Shown here: positions 9,395 to 17,636 of the stretch, piece after piece
Layout: each line of letters opens with the position of its first letter
Position numbering within the stretch: position 1 is the stretch's first letter
Origin: Candidatus Hydrogenedentota bacterium
GTDB taxonomy: Bacteria; Hydrogenedentota; Hydrogenedentia; Hydrogenedentales; CAITNO01
DNA: 46,669 bases
Reading direction: 5' to 3'
Assembly (NCBI GenBank): GCA_018056705.1
Contig: JAGPFE010000022.1
Span: forward strand, 1 to 46,669
Made by a program: the position numbers and the translations under genes
The notes under the pieces: generated by a model
Told to the model about the DNA's origin: nothing
Seen by the model: the letters and a program-made list of their open reading frames with translations, nothing else
Databases searched by the model: none

Positions 9395-10837
9395 ATGGAA
9401 TTTGAAGCCGTCATCGGCATGGAAGTACACGTCGAAATCAACAGCCGGTCCAAGGTGTTCTGCGCCTGTTCCACGGATTTTCATTCGCCGCCGAATACGA
9501 ACGTCTGCCCGGTATGCCTGGGTATGCCCGGCGCGTTGCCGGTGCTGAACCGGGACATGGTCGAAAAATCCGTCATGGTCGGGCTGGCCCTGAACTGCCA
9601 GATTTCCCGGTGGTCCAAGATGGACCGCAAGAATTACTTCTATCCCGACCTGGCGAAAAACTACCAGATCAGCCAGTACGATCTGCCCCTGTGCCATCAT
9701 GGGTGGATCGACATCGAGGTGGATGGCGAGGTGCGCCGGATTCGTATTACCCGTGCCCACATGGAAGAGGACACCGCCCGGAATACCCACACCATTGCCG
9801 GGGGCATGTCGGGCGTGGACTTCAACCGGAGTGGCGTGCCCCTGCTGGAAATTGTGACGGAGCCGGATATCCGGAATGCCCGGGAAGCCTACGCCTACCT
9901 CACCGCCCTGAAACAGTTGCTGCAGTACCTGGACGTCAGCGACTGCAACATGGAGGAAGGGTCCCTCCGAGCGGAAGCCAATGTCAGCGTGCGCCCCGTG
10001 GGCAGTGACAGGCTGGGTACCAAGACGGAAATCAAGAACGTGGCCTCCTTCTCCGGCGTGCAGAAGGCCATCGACTACGAAATCCACCGGCAGATTGAGG
10101 TGATCCGGTCTGGAGGCACCATCGTCCAGGAAACCCGGGGATGGGATCCCGACCGTGGCGTGACCTTTTCGCAGCGGGCCAAGGAATCGGCCCACGATTA
10201 CCGTTACTTCCCCGAGCCGGATCTCGTTCCCGTGGTCGTGGACGAAGCGTGGGAAGAACGGATCCGCCAGCGACTGCCGGAATTCCCGTCCGATCGGCGC
10301 AAACGCTTGATGACCCAGTATGGCCTCTCCGCCTACGACGCCATCGTGCTGACCCAGACCCGTCCCATGGCGGATTACTACGAAACCATGCTGGCCCGCG
10401 GTGTTGATCCCAAGAAAGCCGCGAACTGGCTCATGGTGGAACTCCAGGGACGCCTGACGGAAGCCGGGCTCGAAATCACGAAGTCCCCGGTATCGCCCGA
10501 TCACCTCGCGCGGCTGATCACCCTGATCGAAGACGGCACGATCAGTGGTAAAATCGCGAAGGGCGTGCTCAACCAGATGTTCCAGACTGGCTCAGACCCT
10601 GATACCATCATCCGGGAACAGGGGCTTTCCCAGATATCCGACACCAGCGCGGTGGAAACGGTTGTCCGGGATGTGGTCCGGAATCATCCAGAAGAGGCGG
10701 CGCAGTACCGGGCAGGCAAGGAAAAAGTATTTGCTTTCTTCGTGGGACAGGTAATGAAAGCGTCCCGCGGAAAGGCCAACCCAACGATCGTCAATGACCT
10801 GTTGCGCAAGATCCTGAACGAGGAAGGAGACGCCTGA
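9395..10837 (+). CDS. gatB: Amidotransferase subunit B (tRNA-binding kinase/transamidase)
   Basis: This 480-residue protein begins MEFEAVIGMEVHVEI, the conserved GatB start. Cys pairs near residues 28-45 (FCACS, NVCPVCLG) match the zinc site, and a C-terminal YqeY-like helical domain should bind the tRNA elbow. It phosphorylates and then amidates the misacylated tRNA. The open frame extends back to 9245 inside gatA, but GAGGAG directly after the gatA stop selects ATG 9395. Its stop overlaps the rsfS start (TGATG). Confidence 0.97.
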   Translation: MEFEAVIGMEVHVEINSRSKVFCACSTDFHSPPNTNVCPVCLGMPGALPVLNRDMVEKSVMVGLALNCQISRWSKMDRKNYFYPDLAKNYQISQYDLPLCHHGWIDIEVDGEVRRIRITRAHMEEDTARNTHTIAGGMSGVDFNRSGVPLLEIVTEPDIRNAREAYAYLTALKQLLQYLDVSDCNMEEGSLRAEANVSVRPVGSDRLGTKTEIKNVASFSGVQKAIDYEIHRQIEVIRSGGTIVQETRGWDPDRGVTFSQRAKESAHDYRYFPEPDLVPVVVDEAWEERIRQRLPEFPSDRRKRLMTQYGLSAYDAIVLTQTRPMADYYETMLARGVDPKKAANWLMVELQGRLTEAGLEITKSPVSPDHLARLITLIEDGTISGKIAKGVLNQMFQTGSDPDTIIREQGLSQISDTSAVETVVRDVVRNHPEEAAQYRAGKEKVFAFFVGQVMKASRGKANPTIVNDLLRKILNEEGDA

Positions 10838-11250
10838 TGGCCGAACGCGTCACGGAGCGGGAACCGCTTTCCCGGGGCGTGCTGAACAAACTGGCCGTGT
10901 TGCGCGATATCGTGGCCGATAAAAAGGCGCGAGACCTGAAAATGTACGACGTGCGGGGCTTAACGTTGCTCGCGGACGTGTTCGTGCTTTGCAGCGTTAC
11001 CAGCGAACCCCAGATGCGGGCCGTGGCCGGAGCGGCCCGGGAAGAAATGAAAGAAGCGGGGTTTGCTCCCCTGCGCCTGGAAGGCACTCATCGTAGCGGC
11101 TGGCTGGTCGCGGATTTTGGGGACGTGATCTTTCACGTGTTCCGGGAAACCGCGCGTGAATTTTATGACCTGGACCGCCTGTGGGCGGATGCACCGGAGG
11201 TCCCCGAAAACCATATTCCGGCGTTGCGCGGCATCCACCCTGACGGGTAA
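10837..11250 (+). CDS. rsfS: Ribosomal silencing factor RsfS
   Basis: A 137-residue member of the RsfS/YbeB/Iojap family. Its hallmarks are DVRGLTLLADVFVLCSVTSE in the centre and DVIFHVFRETAREFYDLDRLW near the end. It binds ribosomal protein L14 and blocks joining of the 30S and 50S subunits during nutrient shortage. It is translationally coupled to gatB (TGATG), an unusual partner; rsfS more often follows nadD. Confidence 0.93.
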   Translation: MAERVTEREPLSRGVLNKLAVLRDIVADKKARDLKMYDVRGLTLLADVFVLCSVTSEPQMRAVAGAAREEMKEAGFAPLRLEGTHRSGWLVADFGDVIFHVFRETAREFYDLDRLWADAPEVPENHIPALRGIHPDG

Positions 11251-11262
11251 TATTCCACCGGT

Positions 11263-12339
11263 ATGAGTGAGCAGTCTACACAGCAGAATCCCTTCCCGGG
11301 ACCACCCCCAGGCGAGCCGGCTCAACAGCCCGCGGCGAAAGGGCCCGTTCCGGGTAGTCCGGAAAACGCGCCCAGGCCGGCTAACGCGACACCGGCCGGC
11401 ACGGTTCCCGCGCCGCAACAACCGGCCCTGGGGGGACGTCCGGCGACGCCTCCCGCGCCGGGAACGGCCCAGCCCGGTCGTTCGCCCGCCGGATCACCGC
11501 TCGCGGACGCGTACGCGCCGGATCGGCCCTCTCTTTACCATTTCAAGTTGTTACGAGTGCTCGGCGAAGGAGGAACGGGGCGGGTGTACCTCGCGGTGGA
11601 CCAGAAAAAGGGAGAGCCCGCCGCGGTAAAACTCTTTCACGAGAATTTCTTCCGGAACCGCCTGCATGTTCGGGATCTCGCCAAAAGCGTGCAGAAATTT
11701 AAAAAGTTCAAGCATGTCAACGTGGTGCAGATCTACGATTTTTACGATGGTTCCGAGGGGCGGTGCATGTCCATGGAATACGTGGACGGCCCAAGTCTGA
11801 AATGGTATATCCTCAACCGGCCATGGAACCTGCAGGAACGCCTGAATATCTGCATGCAGATCTGCACGGGTATGCAGTACCTGCATGAAAAAGGATGCAT
11901 TCACCACGATTTCAAGCCGGCGAACGTGTTATTCACCCGCACGGGGACCGTCAAAATCGCTGACTTTTCGCTCTACGGCAGCAGTTTTCTGCTTGAACTG
12001 TTCGATCCCAACGTGGGCGAACAGATCACGCCGATGTTCGTGGCCCCGGAATTTATCCGCAAGGAGAAATTGACCCCGGCGGTGGACCAGTATTCCATGG
12101 GCATCACGTTCTACATGATGTTCGCCGAACGGGTACCCTTCCCCGTCGACAACCTCCCGCAACTGTATCGCTGTCATCTGACCGTGATGCCTGATCATCC
12201 TTCCCTCGTAAATCCGAAGTGTCCCACCGCGCTTGGGGACATCATCATGCGGCTGCTTCAAAAACGTCCAGAACAGCGCTTCACCGACTGCGACGAGTTG
12301 CGCATCGCCCTCTCTCAGATCGGCAGAAGCCGCATATAA
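11263..12339 (+). CDS. Hanks-type Ser/Thr protein kinase, non-RD
   Basis: A 358-residue kinase. Residues 1-90 are rich in Pro, Ala and Gly and probably disordered. The kinase fold follows: glycine loop GEGGTG (101-106), Lys123 in AAVKLF, catalytic loop HHDFKPAN with Asp216, Lys218 and Asn221, DFS in place of DFG (Asp234), and APE (261-263). All phosphotransfer residues are present, so activity is likely. The usual Arg before the catalytic Asp is His (non-RD) and the DFG Gly is Ser, hinting at regulation not based on the activation loop. No transmembrane or sensor domain follows, so it is cytosolic. Start: no clear ribosome site 12 bases after rsfS, so it may be coupled or start elsewhere. Confidence 0.88.
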   Translation: MSEQSTQQNPFPGPPPGEPAQQPAAKGPVPGSPENAPRPANATPAGTVPAPQQPALGGRPATPPAPGTAQPGRSPAGSPLADAYAPDRPSLYHFKLLRVLGEGGTGRVYLAVDQKKGEPAAVKLFHENFFRNRLHVRDLAKSVQKFKKFKHVNVVQIYDFYDGSEGRCMSMEYVDGPSLKWYILNRPWNLQERLNICMQICTGMQYLHEKGCIHHDFKPANVLFTRTGTVKIADFSLYGSSFLLELFDPNVGEQITPMFVAPEFIRKEKLTPAVDQYSMGITFYMMFAERVPFPVDNLPQLYRCHLTVMPDHPSLVNPKCPTALGDIIMRLLQKRPEQRFTDCDELRIALSQIGRSRI

Positions 12340-12425
12340 TTTCTGGCGAATTCCTTGTTATTTCTTGAAAAAACTTGATTTTTCACCAGGCGCAGGCGTA
12401 AAAATACGATATGAAATGAGGTGTG

Positions 12426-12501
12426 CGGAGTGGCATTCACGGAGATACGCCTGTCGCGTAATCGGAGGGAATGCCGCAACGCCGTAGCGATCTAAACGGA
12501 G
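12426..12501 (+). promoter_or_regulatory. Structured HU leader with four CGGAG elements
   Basis: CGGAG occurs at 12426-12430, 12440-12444, 12463-12467 and 12497-12501; the last is the Shine-Dalgarno of the HU gene. GGCATTC (12432-12438) pairs perfectly with GAATGCC (12469-12475), and inside it TACGC (12446-12450) pairs with GCGTA (12456-12460). The second and third CGGAG copies face each other in the internal loop between these stems. A weak promoter candidate, TTGATT (12375-12380), 18 bases, TAAAAA (12399-12404), would produce this leader. The layout resembles a translational control site such as those bound by CsrA-type proteins. Confidence 0.5.
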
Positions 12502-12510
12502 GACCCCACC

Positions 12511-12876
12511 ATGGCAGAAAAGAAACAAGCGATTCCGAGCCCGAAACCGGGCGACAAGCCCCTGAAGAAAACTGACATTCTGAAGACCCTCTCGGAACAG
12601 ACCGGCGTCACCAAGAAAGACGCGGAAGCCGTCTTGAACACCCTGGTGGAGATGGCGATTGCCTGGTCTCCGGTTGGCTTCACGATTCCGGGGCTGGGCA
12701 AACTGGTGGTCAAAGAGCGCCCCGCCCGCGTGGCCCGCAACCCCAAGACCGGCGAAACCATGAAGGTGCCGGCCAAGAAGGCGTTGCGTTTCTCGCCGTT
12801 GAAGGTCGCGAAGGAAGCCGCGGCCGCGTCCGCCGACGCTTTCGCGAAAGCCGTGAAAAAAGCCTCCAAGAAGTAA
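12511..12876 (+). CDS. HU/IHF-family DNA-binding protein
   Basis: A 121-residue nucleoid protein. The HU core spans about 18-98: helix-forming KKTDILKTLSEQTGVTKKDAEAVL, then GLGKLVVKERPARVARNPKTGETMKVPAKK, which is the beta arm that enters the DNA minor groove. It has a basic, Pro-rich N-terminal extension (1-17) and an Ala/Lys-rich C-terminal tail (100-121), which are longer than in E. coli HU (90 residues) and should add nonspecific DNA affinity. The ribosome site AACGGAGGA is strong, and a T-run terminator follows, so it is probably a single-gene transcript. Confidence 0.92.
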   Translation: MAEKKQAIPSPKPGDKPLKKTDILKTLSEQTGVTKKDAEAVLNTLVEMAIAWSPVGFTIPGLGKLVVKERPARVARNPKTGETMKVPAKKALRFSPLKVAKEAAAASADAFAKAVKKASKK

Positions 12877-12896
12877 TTTTTCCCCAGGACAACGAC

Positions 12897-12934
12897 ACCG
12901 CTCTCCATCAGGAAGTGTTGGAGGGCGGTTTTTT
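12897..12934 (+). terminator. Rho-independent terminator of the HU gene
   Basis: ACCGCTCTCCA (12897-12907) pairs with TGGAGGGCGGT (12919-12929) with one T-G wobble and an 11-base loop, followed by six T residues. It starts 20 bases after the HU stop. Confidence 0.9.
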
Positions 12935-12974
12935 CTTTACGCGTTAACAGGATGACCAGGAGAGCCCAGCGATC

Positions 12975-14147
12975 ATGACGGATGGAATGTCCGGTTTCTC
13001 GTATTATGTGCCCACGCGGGTAGCCTGTGCTGCCGGATGCTGGGAAAACTTCCATGAGATCATCCCCTCGTGGCGTCGGCCGGTGGTGGTCACCGGCAAA
13101 GGCGCGCGATCCCGGACCGGGTGGCTGGACCCCATATTAAACCGTTATCCGGACGCGGTCGTTTTTGACCAGGTCGAAGAAAATCCCGGCACGGCAACCT
13201 GTGATCGTGGCGCCCTGCTTGCCCGGGAAAACGCCTGCGACGGGATTATCGCCCTCGGCGGTGGCAGCGCGATGGACGCGGGTAAAGTCATCGCGGTGCT
13301 GGCCACCGATGAAACACGGCGAGCTGAGGATCTTTTCGGTAATGAGCGGTACAGCCGTCCTCCCCTTCCGATCGTGGCGATTCCCACCACGGCCGGAACG
13401 GGCAGCGAAGTCACCCCTTACAGTGTGCTCATCGATCCTCGAGACGGTATGAAACGAACTGTCCGGGGAAACGCCCTGTTTCCAGGGGTAGCCTTACTGG
13501 ACCCGATCCTTTCCGTTTCCATGCCACGGCAGGTTACGATCGCGTCGGGACTGGACGCCCTCAGCCAGTGCATGGAAGGAATGGTGTCCCGGGCGTCTAC
13601 CCCGCCCGGTGACGCCCTGGCCACGGCGGGATGCGCCATGGTTACCGCGTGGCTGCCGCTCGCGGCGGATCATCCCGAGCGATTGGACGCCCGGCAGCAC
13701 ATGCTGGTCGCTGCCTGCCTGTCCGGCATGGTCATCGCCCAGAGCGGCACGACCATGATTCACGGAATGGGCTATTACTACACCCTCCGGCATGGTATCC
13801 CCCACGGCCTGGCTAACGCGCTGCTGTTGCCCCCCGTGTTCGCCTTCAACGCGCAGCACGCGCCGGACAAGATCGCTTCCCTGCTTGCCGCCATGAACCC
13901 GGATCTCCCGGTAAAGGCAATGAGCCCCCTCCAACTGGGTCAAGCCATCGCCCGAGCCCTGCATGACCTGTATGAACGCCTGGGGATTTCTCCCGCCGCG
14001 CGGGATTACGGTGTCCCGGAATCCGTACTTGGCACTTACGCGCGCGAGATCGCCGGCGATCCCTATCGTTTCCGGAACCAGCCAGGGCCCATCGACCGGG
14101 ACACGGTCTTCACGCTGTACCGGCACAGTTGGGCGGGCACCTTCTGA
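12975..14147 (+). CDS. Iron-type alcohol dehydrogenase
   Basis: A 390-residue group III alcohol dehydrogenase. The NAD(P) loop is GGGSAMDAGK (95-104), followed by IPTTAGTGSEVT. Candidate metal ligands are Asp194, His263 and His277. The position equal to the second ligand His of FucO is Gln198 (GLDALSQCME), a substitution seen in part of the family. Members reduce lactaldehyde, 1,3-propanediol precursors, butanal and others. Two rhamnosidase-type genes nearby make a lactaldehyde reductase role attractive, but this is inference. AGGAGAG lies about 11 bases before the ATG. It is convergent with the DUF89 gene, with only 12 bases between the stops. Confidence 0.9.
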   Translation: MTDGMSGFSYYVPTRVACAAGCWENFHEIIPSWRRPVVVTGKGARSRTGWLDPILNRYPDAVVFDQVEENPGTATCDRGALLARENACDGIIALGGGSAMDAGKVIAVLATDETRRAEDLFGNERYSRPPLPIVAIPTTAGTGSEVTPYSVLIDPRDGMKRTVRGNALFPGVALLDPILSVSMPRQVTIASGLDALSQCMEGMVSRASTPPGDALATAGCAMVTAWLPLAADHPERLDARQHMLVAACLSGMVIAQSGTTMIHGMGYYYTLRHGIPHGLANALLLPPVFAFNAQHAPDKIASLLAAMNPDLPVKAMSPLQLGQAIARALHDLYERLGISPAARDYGVPESVLGTYAREIAGDPYRFRNQPGPIDRDTVFTLYRHSWAGTF

Positions 14148-14159
14148 TTTTGTCGGCCT

Positions 14160-15020
14160 TCAATTACACCGCCTGAAAATCAGATCGCCCGGTCGTACTC
14201 CCGCGTGACGGGCCACCACGTCGCACTTGGCCTTGAGCATCACGAAAACCGCCGAGGGGCCCTGGTAGACGTCCAGGGTTTCATAGTGCCCCTGGCCCTT
14301 GGCCAGTACGAGTCCCGCGCGATCCAGTCGTGCCCGGAAAGAAGTGGAAACCAGGTCGAGCGGACAACCCACGAACGCCCCCCCGCAATCGATCACCGGA
14401 CATATCCGGTCCAGGCCGACCATTCTGGCATCTTCCATGCACGCGTCATTGATGATCGGGCCCGCCTTCACGACGGCCGTAACAGGCCGCTCACGGGCCA
14501 GCAACTCGATCAGGATCTTGTCGAACACGATCTCCCCCGCGTTGTCCAGCAAATACAGCACCTCGCGCGCGTCCGCCAGGATGCGCCGGAAAGCCGGCGT
14601 GTCATCCACCGTAAATCCTCCGGCCAAGGCCCGGTCAACGGCATCCCTGATATCGATGTGCTCCGCGCGCAGCACGCCGAGATCGATCACGTTGCCCGCG
14701 GCTGCCAGGCGCAGGGCCATGTCCAGGGGATCCGGCGCCTCACTTACCATGGCGCGTAAGTCCGCCTCTATCGCGAGGGCCGCTTCGTTCTGGGCATACT
14801 TGGCCTCCGCGTAGGGATCCTCCACGCCCGAGATCCGCCGGACCGTTTCATACAGGACCAGCGACAGAACCGCCGGCGATTTTCCCGGATCCATGCCCGG
14901 AAATAATCCGCCCACTTCCCGCAGACATTGCCAGTGCGCCACCGGATTTTCCGTCGACATGCGGGCCACGCGCAACGTCTGCCGCATCATGCACACCAGG
15001 CATTCCGGTTCAACACGCAT
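14160..15020 (-). CDS. DUF89/ARMT1-like metal-dependent phosphatase
   Basis: A 286-residue protein of the DUF89 family, whose members are Co/Ni/Mn-dependent phosphatases thought to remove harmful phosphorylated metabolites such as sugar phosphates ('damage control'). The conserved DNAGE motif with metal/active-site residues is at 159-163 with Asp167, followed by VKAGPIINDA (Lys185, Asn191, Asp192). An N-terminal ECLVC pair (Cys7, Cys10) marks the prokaryotic Cys-containing subfamily. AAGGAG sits 8 bases before the ATG. It is downstream of a GH78 gene on the same strand (64-base gap), probably cotranscribed, suggesting clean-up of sugar-phosphate by-products. Confidence 0.85.
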   Translation of the reverse strand: MRVEPECLVCMMRQTLRVARMSTENPVAHWQCLREVGGLFPGMDPGKSPAVLSLVLYETVRRISGVEDPYAEAKYAQNEAALAIEADLRAMVSEAPDPLDMALRLAAAGNVIDLGVLRAEHIDIRDAVDRALAGGFTVDDTPAFRRILADAREVLYLLDNAGEIVFDKILIELLARERPVTAVVKAGPIINDACMEDARMVGLDRICPVIDCGGAFVGCPLDLVSTSFRARLDRAGLVLAKGQGHYETLDVYQGPSAVFVMLKAKCDVVARHAGVRPGDLIFRRCN

Positions 15021-15084
15021 AAATACTCCTTCCAGGATTAGTCCCCTCCCCCATTCGAACGACAGGCTTCACCACGAACGCGTT

Positions 15085-17526
15085 TCAGTTTGCCGCGGCG
15101 ACGGCTTCCAGGCCGGGCATGGCGGTCACCATGAGACGGTACCCCTCCGGCACGCTCGCGCGGTAGGTGATCGTTCGCCCCGAACGATGCCATGACAGGG
15201 TCACCATGCCATTTCCAACGGGGACCTCGCCTTCACACGATTCCAGGGGGGCATCGGGCAGCACGATCCGGACCACCCGGGCCCGGGGATCAATCATCCG
15301 CACGCCCAGGATATCCCGCAACAGGGTTACCGCCGTATGGGACGCGAACCCGTGGTTGAGACTTGCCGCGTCCTGCATATTTTCCCACAGGGTACCGGTC
15401 CTTCGCGCCATGGAAAGCAGATAGTCCACGCTCTCCTGAAGGATCTGGCCCGACCTGCCGTCACGGGACAGTAATTCCATGCGCAGCATGTTCCCGATGA
15501 ACATGTTGGCGGGATATACCTCCGGCCACAGGCCCCGCTCCTGCCGTTTGGGACCAAAGTCTTCCACCAGGATGCGCCACAATTCGGGATCCCGTTCCTT
15601 GTCCGCCACGCCAAAAAAGAACGCGAAATACTGGCACACCTCCGTGTGATTCCGGGTCACTTCCAGCGTACCATCTTCCTTTCTCAGCGCGTTGTCCGCG
15701 AAGAATCGGTCCCGCAGCGATTGGCCCCGCACCGTTTCCCGGACCCGGGCTGCCTTTTCGCTCCACTCCGGCCGGTTATACAGGCGGGCGGCGGCATCCA
15801 GCACGCCGGCATACAGCATGTTCGAAGGATAGTTGACGTCCTGGGTGAAATCATTGGCCTTAGACCACTCCACAAACACCCAGCTGGGCAGTTTCTCGAG
15901 CAGCCCGTCGGCGTTCTCGTAATGTTCGAGCCATTGCAGCAGGGCTTCGACACGCGGCTTCAACCGGTCCACAAGGACCTGGTCATCCGAGCGACGAGCA
16001 TATTCGTCCAGTTGTACCACGAACCACATTGCCCAGTTCGGAATGAACACACCGTCGTAATGATCGGACGGATAACACATCGGCAACATGCCTTCGGGCA
16101 GGTGGGCGAAGGATTCGGGCAGGGCGAAATTCTCCAGGAAGTTCCGCTCGACCGCCGCGTTCCCGCACAGGTAGAACGCGGTCCGGGCCGTGAAAAAGGA
16201 ATCACACAGCCACCCGGCCCGTTCTCGGTGGGGGCAGTCCATGAAGATGTCCACGGCGTTCTGCGCGAAGGTGGCCTCTGCCGCCTGGAACAACTCGTTC
16301 AACCGGGGATCCGAAGCCTCGAATCGGGCGCGTCCCAGGCCACCGTTTTCATACCGCCGCAGAAACACCTCCGACACCCCGCACGATCCACCCGTGGCCA
16401 GCAGTTTCACGTAACGCATACCGTTGGGTTCCATGGACTCCAGGAAGTACGATCCGGGTTCAAGATCCCAGACGACCAGGTTATTGCAGCCCAGCCGCGT
16501 CCAGTTGACATCTCCATTGAACATGTCTTCGTCAAAAAACGCGTACAACCTGACAGGATTCGCGCAGGTCACCTTCAGTCCCAGAAAACCGGTCAGGTTG
16601 CGGCCAAAATCCAGGATCACGTACCCATTCTCTTCCAGGGAAATCTCTTCCGTCGGGACGTATGAACGCGCGGTATCCGGGGTGGCGGTGTACCGGTACC
16701 GCTGGGCGGTCAGGCTGTATGTCTCCGCCATGTCCGCCTCCGCATAGCCTTTCCACTGCTCGCTCACGCCCCGGGCCAGGTTGTGATCTTTCCAGTAATG
16801 CTCCGGTTCGAAGGCTTCCGCGCGGCCCATCACGACCACCCGCGTGGCACTGGCTTTTTCCATGGCGGGCAGGGGAATGCCCCGGGGCAGCAGGTTCCGG
16901 GGGGATACCTCGCGCAGGGATACGGTCGGTTCCATGGGAGCGTCGGCCGAAACTCGCCACTGATCCGCGCCGGGTTTCATCCGATAGGCTTCCATGAATC
17001 CCCGCTGAAAACTGTACCGCTGAACCCGCTGGACCCGCTCGATCACCTGCCTCGCGGCAAAGTTTGGCTGTTGATCCCCCGTGGCCAGCACGACTTTTCC
17101 GCCACAAGAAACCTCAGCCTGCAGAAAACCAGGCTGATCCATCACGCCGAAACCATTGACCGCCGGAGAATTCACCTCTATGGCCACCACGTTCTGGCCC
17201 GGACGCAACATTCCGGATATGTCCCACGCATCCACGCGAAACCAGCCGTGCCCAGCCCGGGCCGGTCCATGCCCCACGAAGTTCCCGTTTACCCACGCCC
17301 GGTAATACATCGAACAAGCGACCTTTAAGGTCCCGTCGACTCCATCATCTGTCTTTTCAAACGTCCCGCGAAACCCGAGCACGAGGTTCATTTCCGTGTC
17401 CCGGTCCACGGCCCATACGGGCCTTGCTTTGTCGAACAATGCCCCCGCGTTTTCCTGGGCATATCCAGCCGTTACGCCAAACGCCAGAAACCCACACGCG
17501 ATCAACAATCCCACGAACCGTTTCAT
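15085..17526 (-). CDS. Secreted GH78-type alpha-L-rhamnosidase
   Basis: An 813-residue protein with a Sec signal (residues 1-23, ending AGYA). The N-terminal half carries beta-sandwich modules (YRAWVNGNFVGHGPAR is the sugar-binding-like module). The (alpha/alpha)6 catalytic barrel begins near residue 400, with DCPHRERAGW at 430-439, equal to the DCPQRDERLGW signature of GH78. A C-terminal beta domain follows. Such enzymes release terminal L-rhamnose from pectin, gellan or glycosides outside the cytoplasm. The frame runs to 17631 but AGGAGG selects ATG 17526. It differs clearly from the second GH78 at 22388-25585, suggesting a different linkage or substrate. Confidence 0.88.
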   Translation of the reverse strand: MKRFVGLLIACGFLAFGVTAGYAQENAGALFDKARPVWAVDRDTEMNLVLGFRGTFEKTDDGVDGTLKVACSMYYRAWVNGNFVGHGPARAGHGWFRVDAWDISGMLRPGQNVVAIEVNSPAVNGFGVMDQPGFLQAEVSCGGKVVLATGDQQPNFAARQVIERVQRVQRYSFQRGFMEAYRMKPGADQWRVSADAPMEPTVSLREVSPRNLLPRGIPLPAMEKASATRVVVMGRAEAFEPEHYWKDHNLARGVSEQWKGYAEADMAETYSLTAQRYRYTATPDTARSYVPTEEISLEENGYVILDFGRNLTGFLGLKVTCANPVRLYAFFDEDMFNGDVNWTRLGCNNLVVWDLEPGSYFLESMEPNGMRYVKLLATGGSCGVSEVFLRRYENGGLGRARFEASDPRLNELFQAAEATFAQNAVDIFMDCPHRERAGWLCDSFFTARTAFYLCGNAAVERNFLENFALPESFAHLPEGMLPMCYPSDHYDGVFIPNWAMWFVVQLDEYARRSDDQVLVDRLKPRVEALLQWLEHYENADGLLEKLPSWVFVEWSKANDFTQDVNYPSNMLYAGVLDAAARLYNRPEWSEKAARVRETVRGQSLRDRFFADNALRKEDGTLEVTRNHTEVCQYFAFFFGVADKERDPELWRILVEDFGPKRQERGLWPEVYPANMFIGNMLRMELLSRDGRSGQILQESVDYLLSMARRTGTLWENMQDAASLNHGFASHTAVTLLRDILGVRMIDPRARVVRIVLPDAPLESCEGEVPVGNGMVTLSWHRSGRTITYRASVPEGYRLMVTAMPGLEAVAAAN

Positions 17527-17562
17527 TACCGGCCTCCTACCTGAAGCATGTGACCAAGAATG

Positions 17563-17591
17563 TTTTTCGCTGATATGTCTTACTTTATACT
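17563..17591 (+). promoter_or_regulatory. Weak promoter candidate in the divergent gap
   Basis: TATACT at 17586-17591 is a good -10, with only TTTTTC at 17563-17568 (17-base spacer) as -35. It would drive the hydrolase gene starting at 17637. The 110-base gap must also hold the promoter of the GH78 gene on the other strand, which I could not place. A poor -35 is compatible with dependence on an activator. Confidence 0.35.
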
Positions 17592-17636
17592 CTTTATGAT
17601 CCCTGAAACCATAACCTGAACCTCGGAGCAACGATC

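Noticed and set aside
9197..10504. A 435-codon minus-strand frame opposite gatA/gatB
   Set aside because: Antisense shadow of conserved gatB; no recognisable motifs and no ribosome site.
15646..16665. A 339-codon plus-strand frame inside the GH78 gene
   Set aside because: Mirror of the rhamnosidase reading frame; composition is typical of an antisense shadow.
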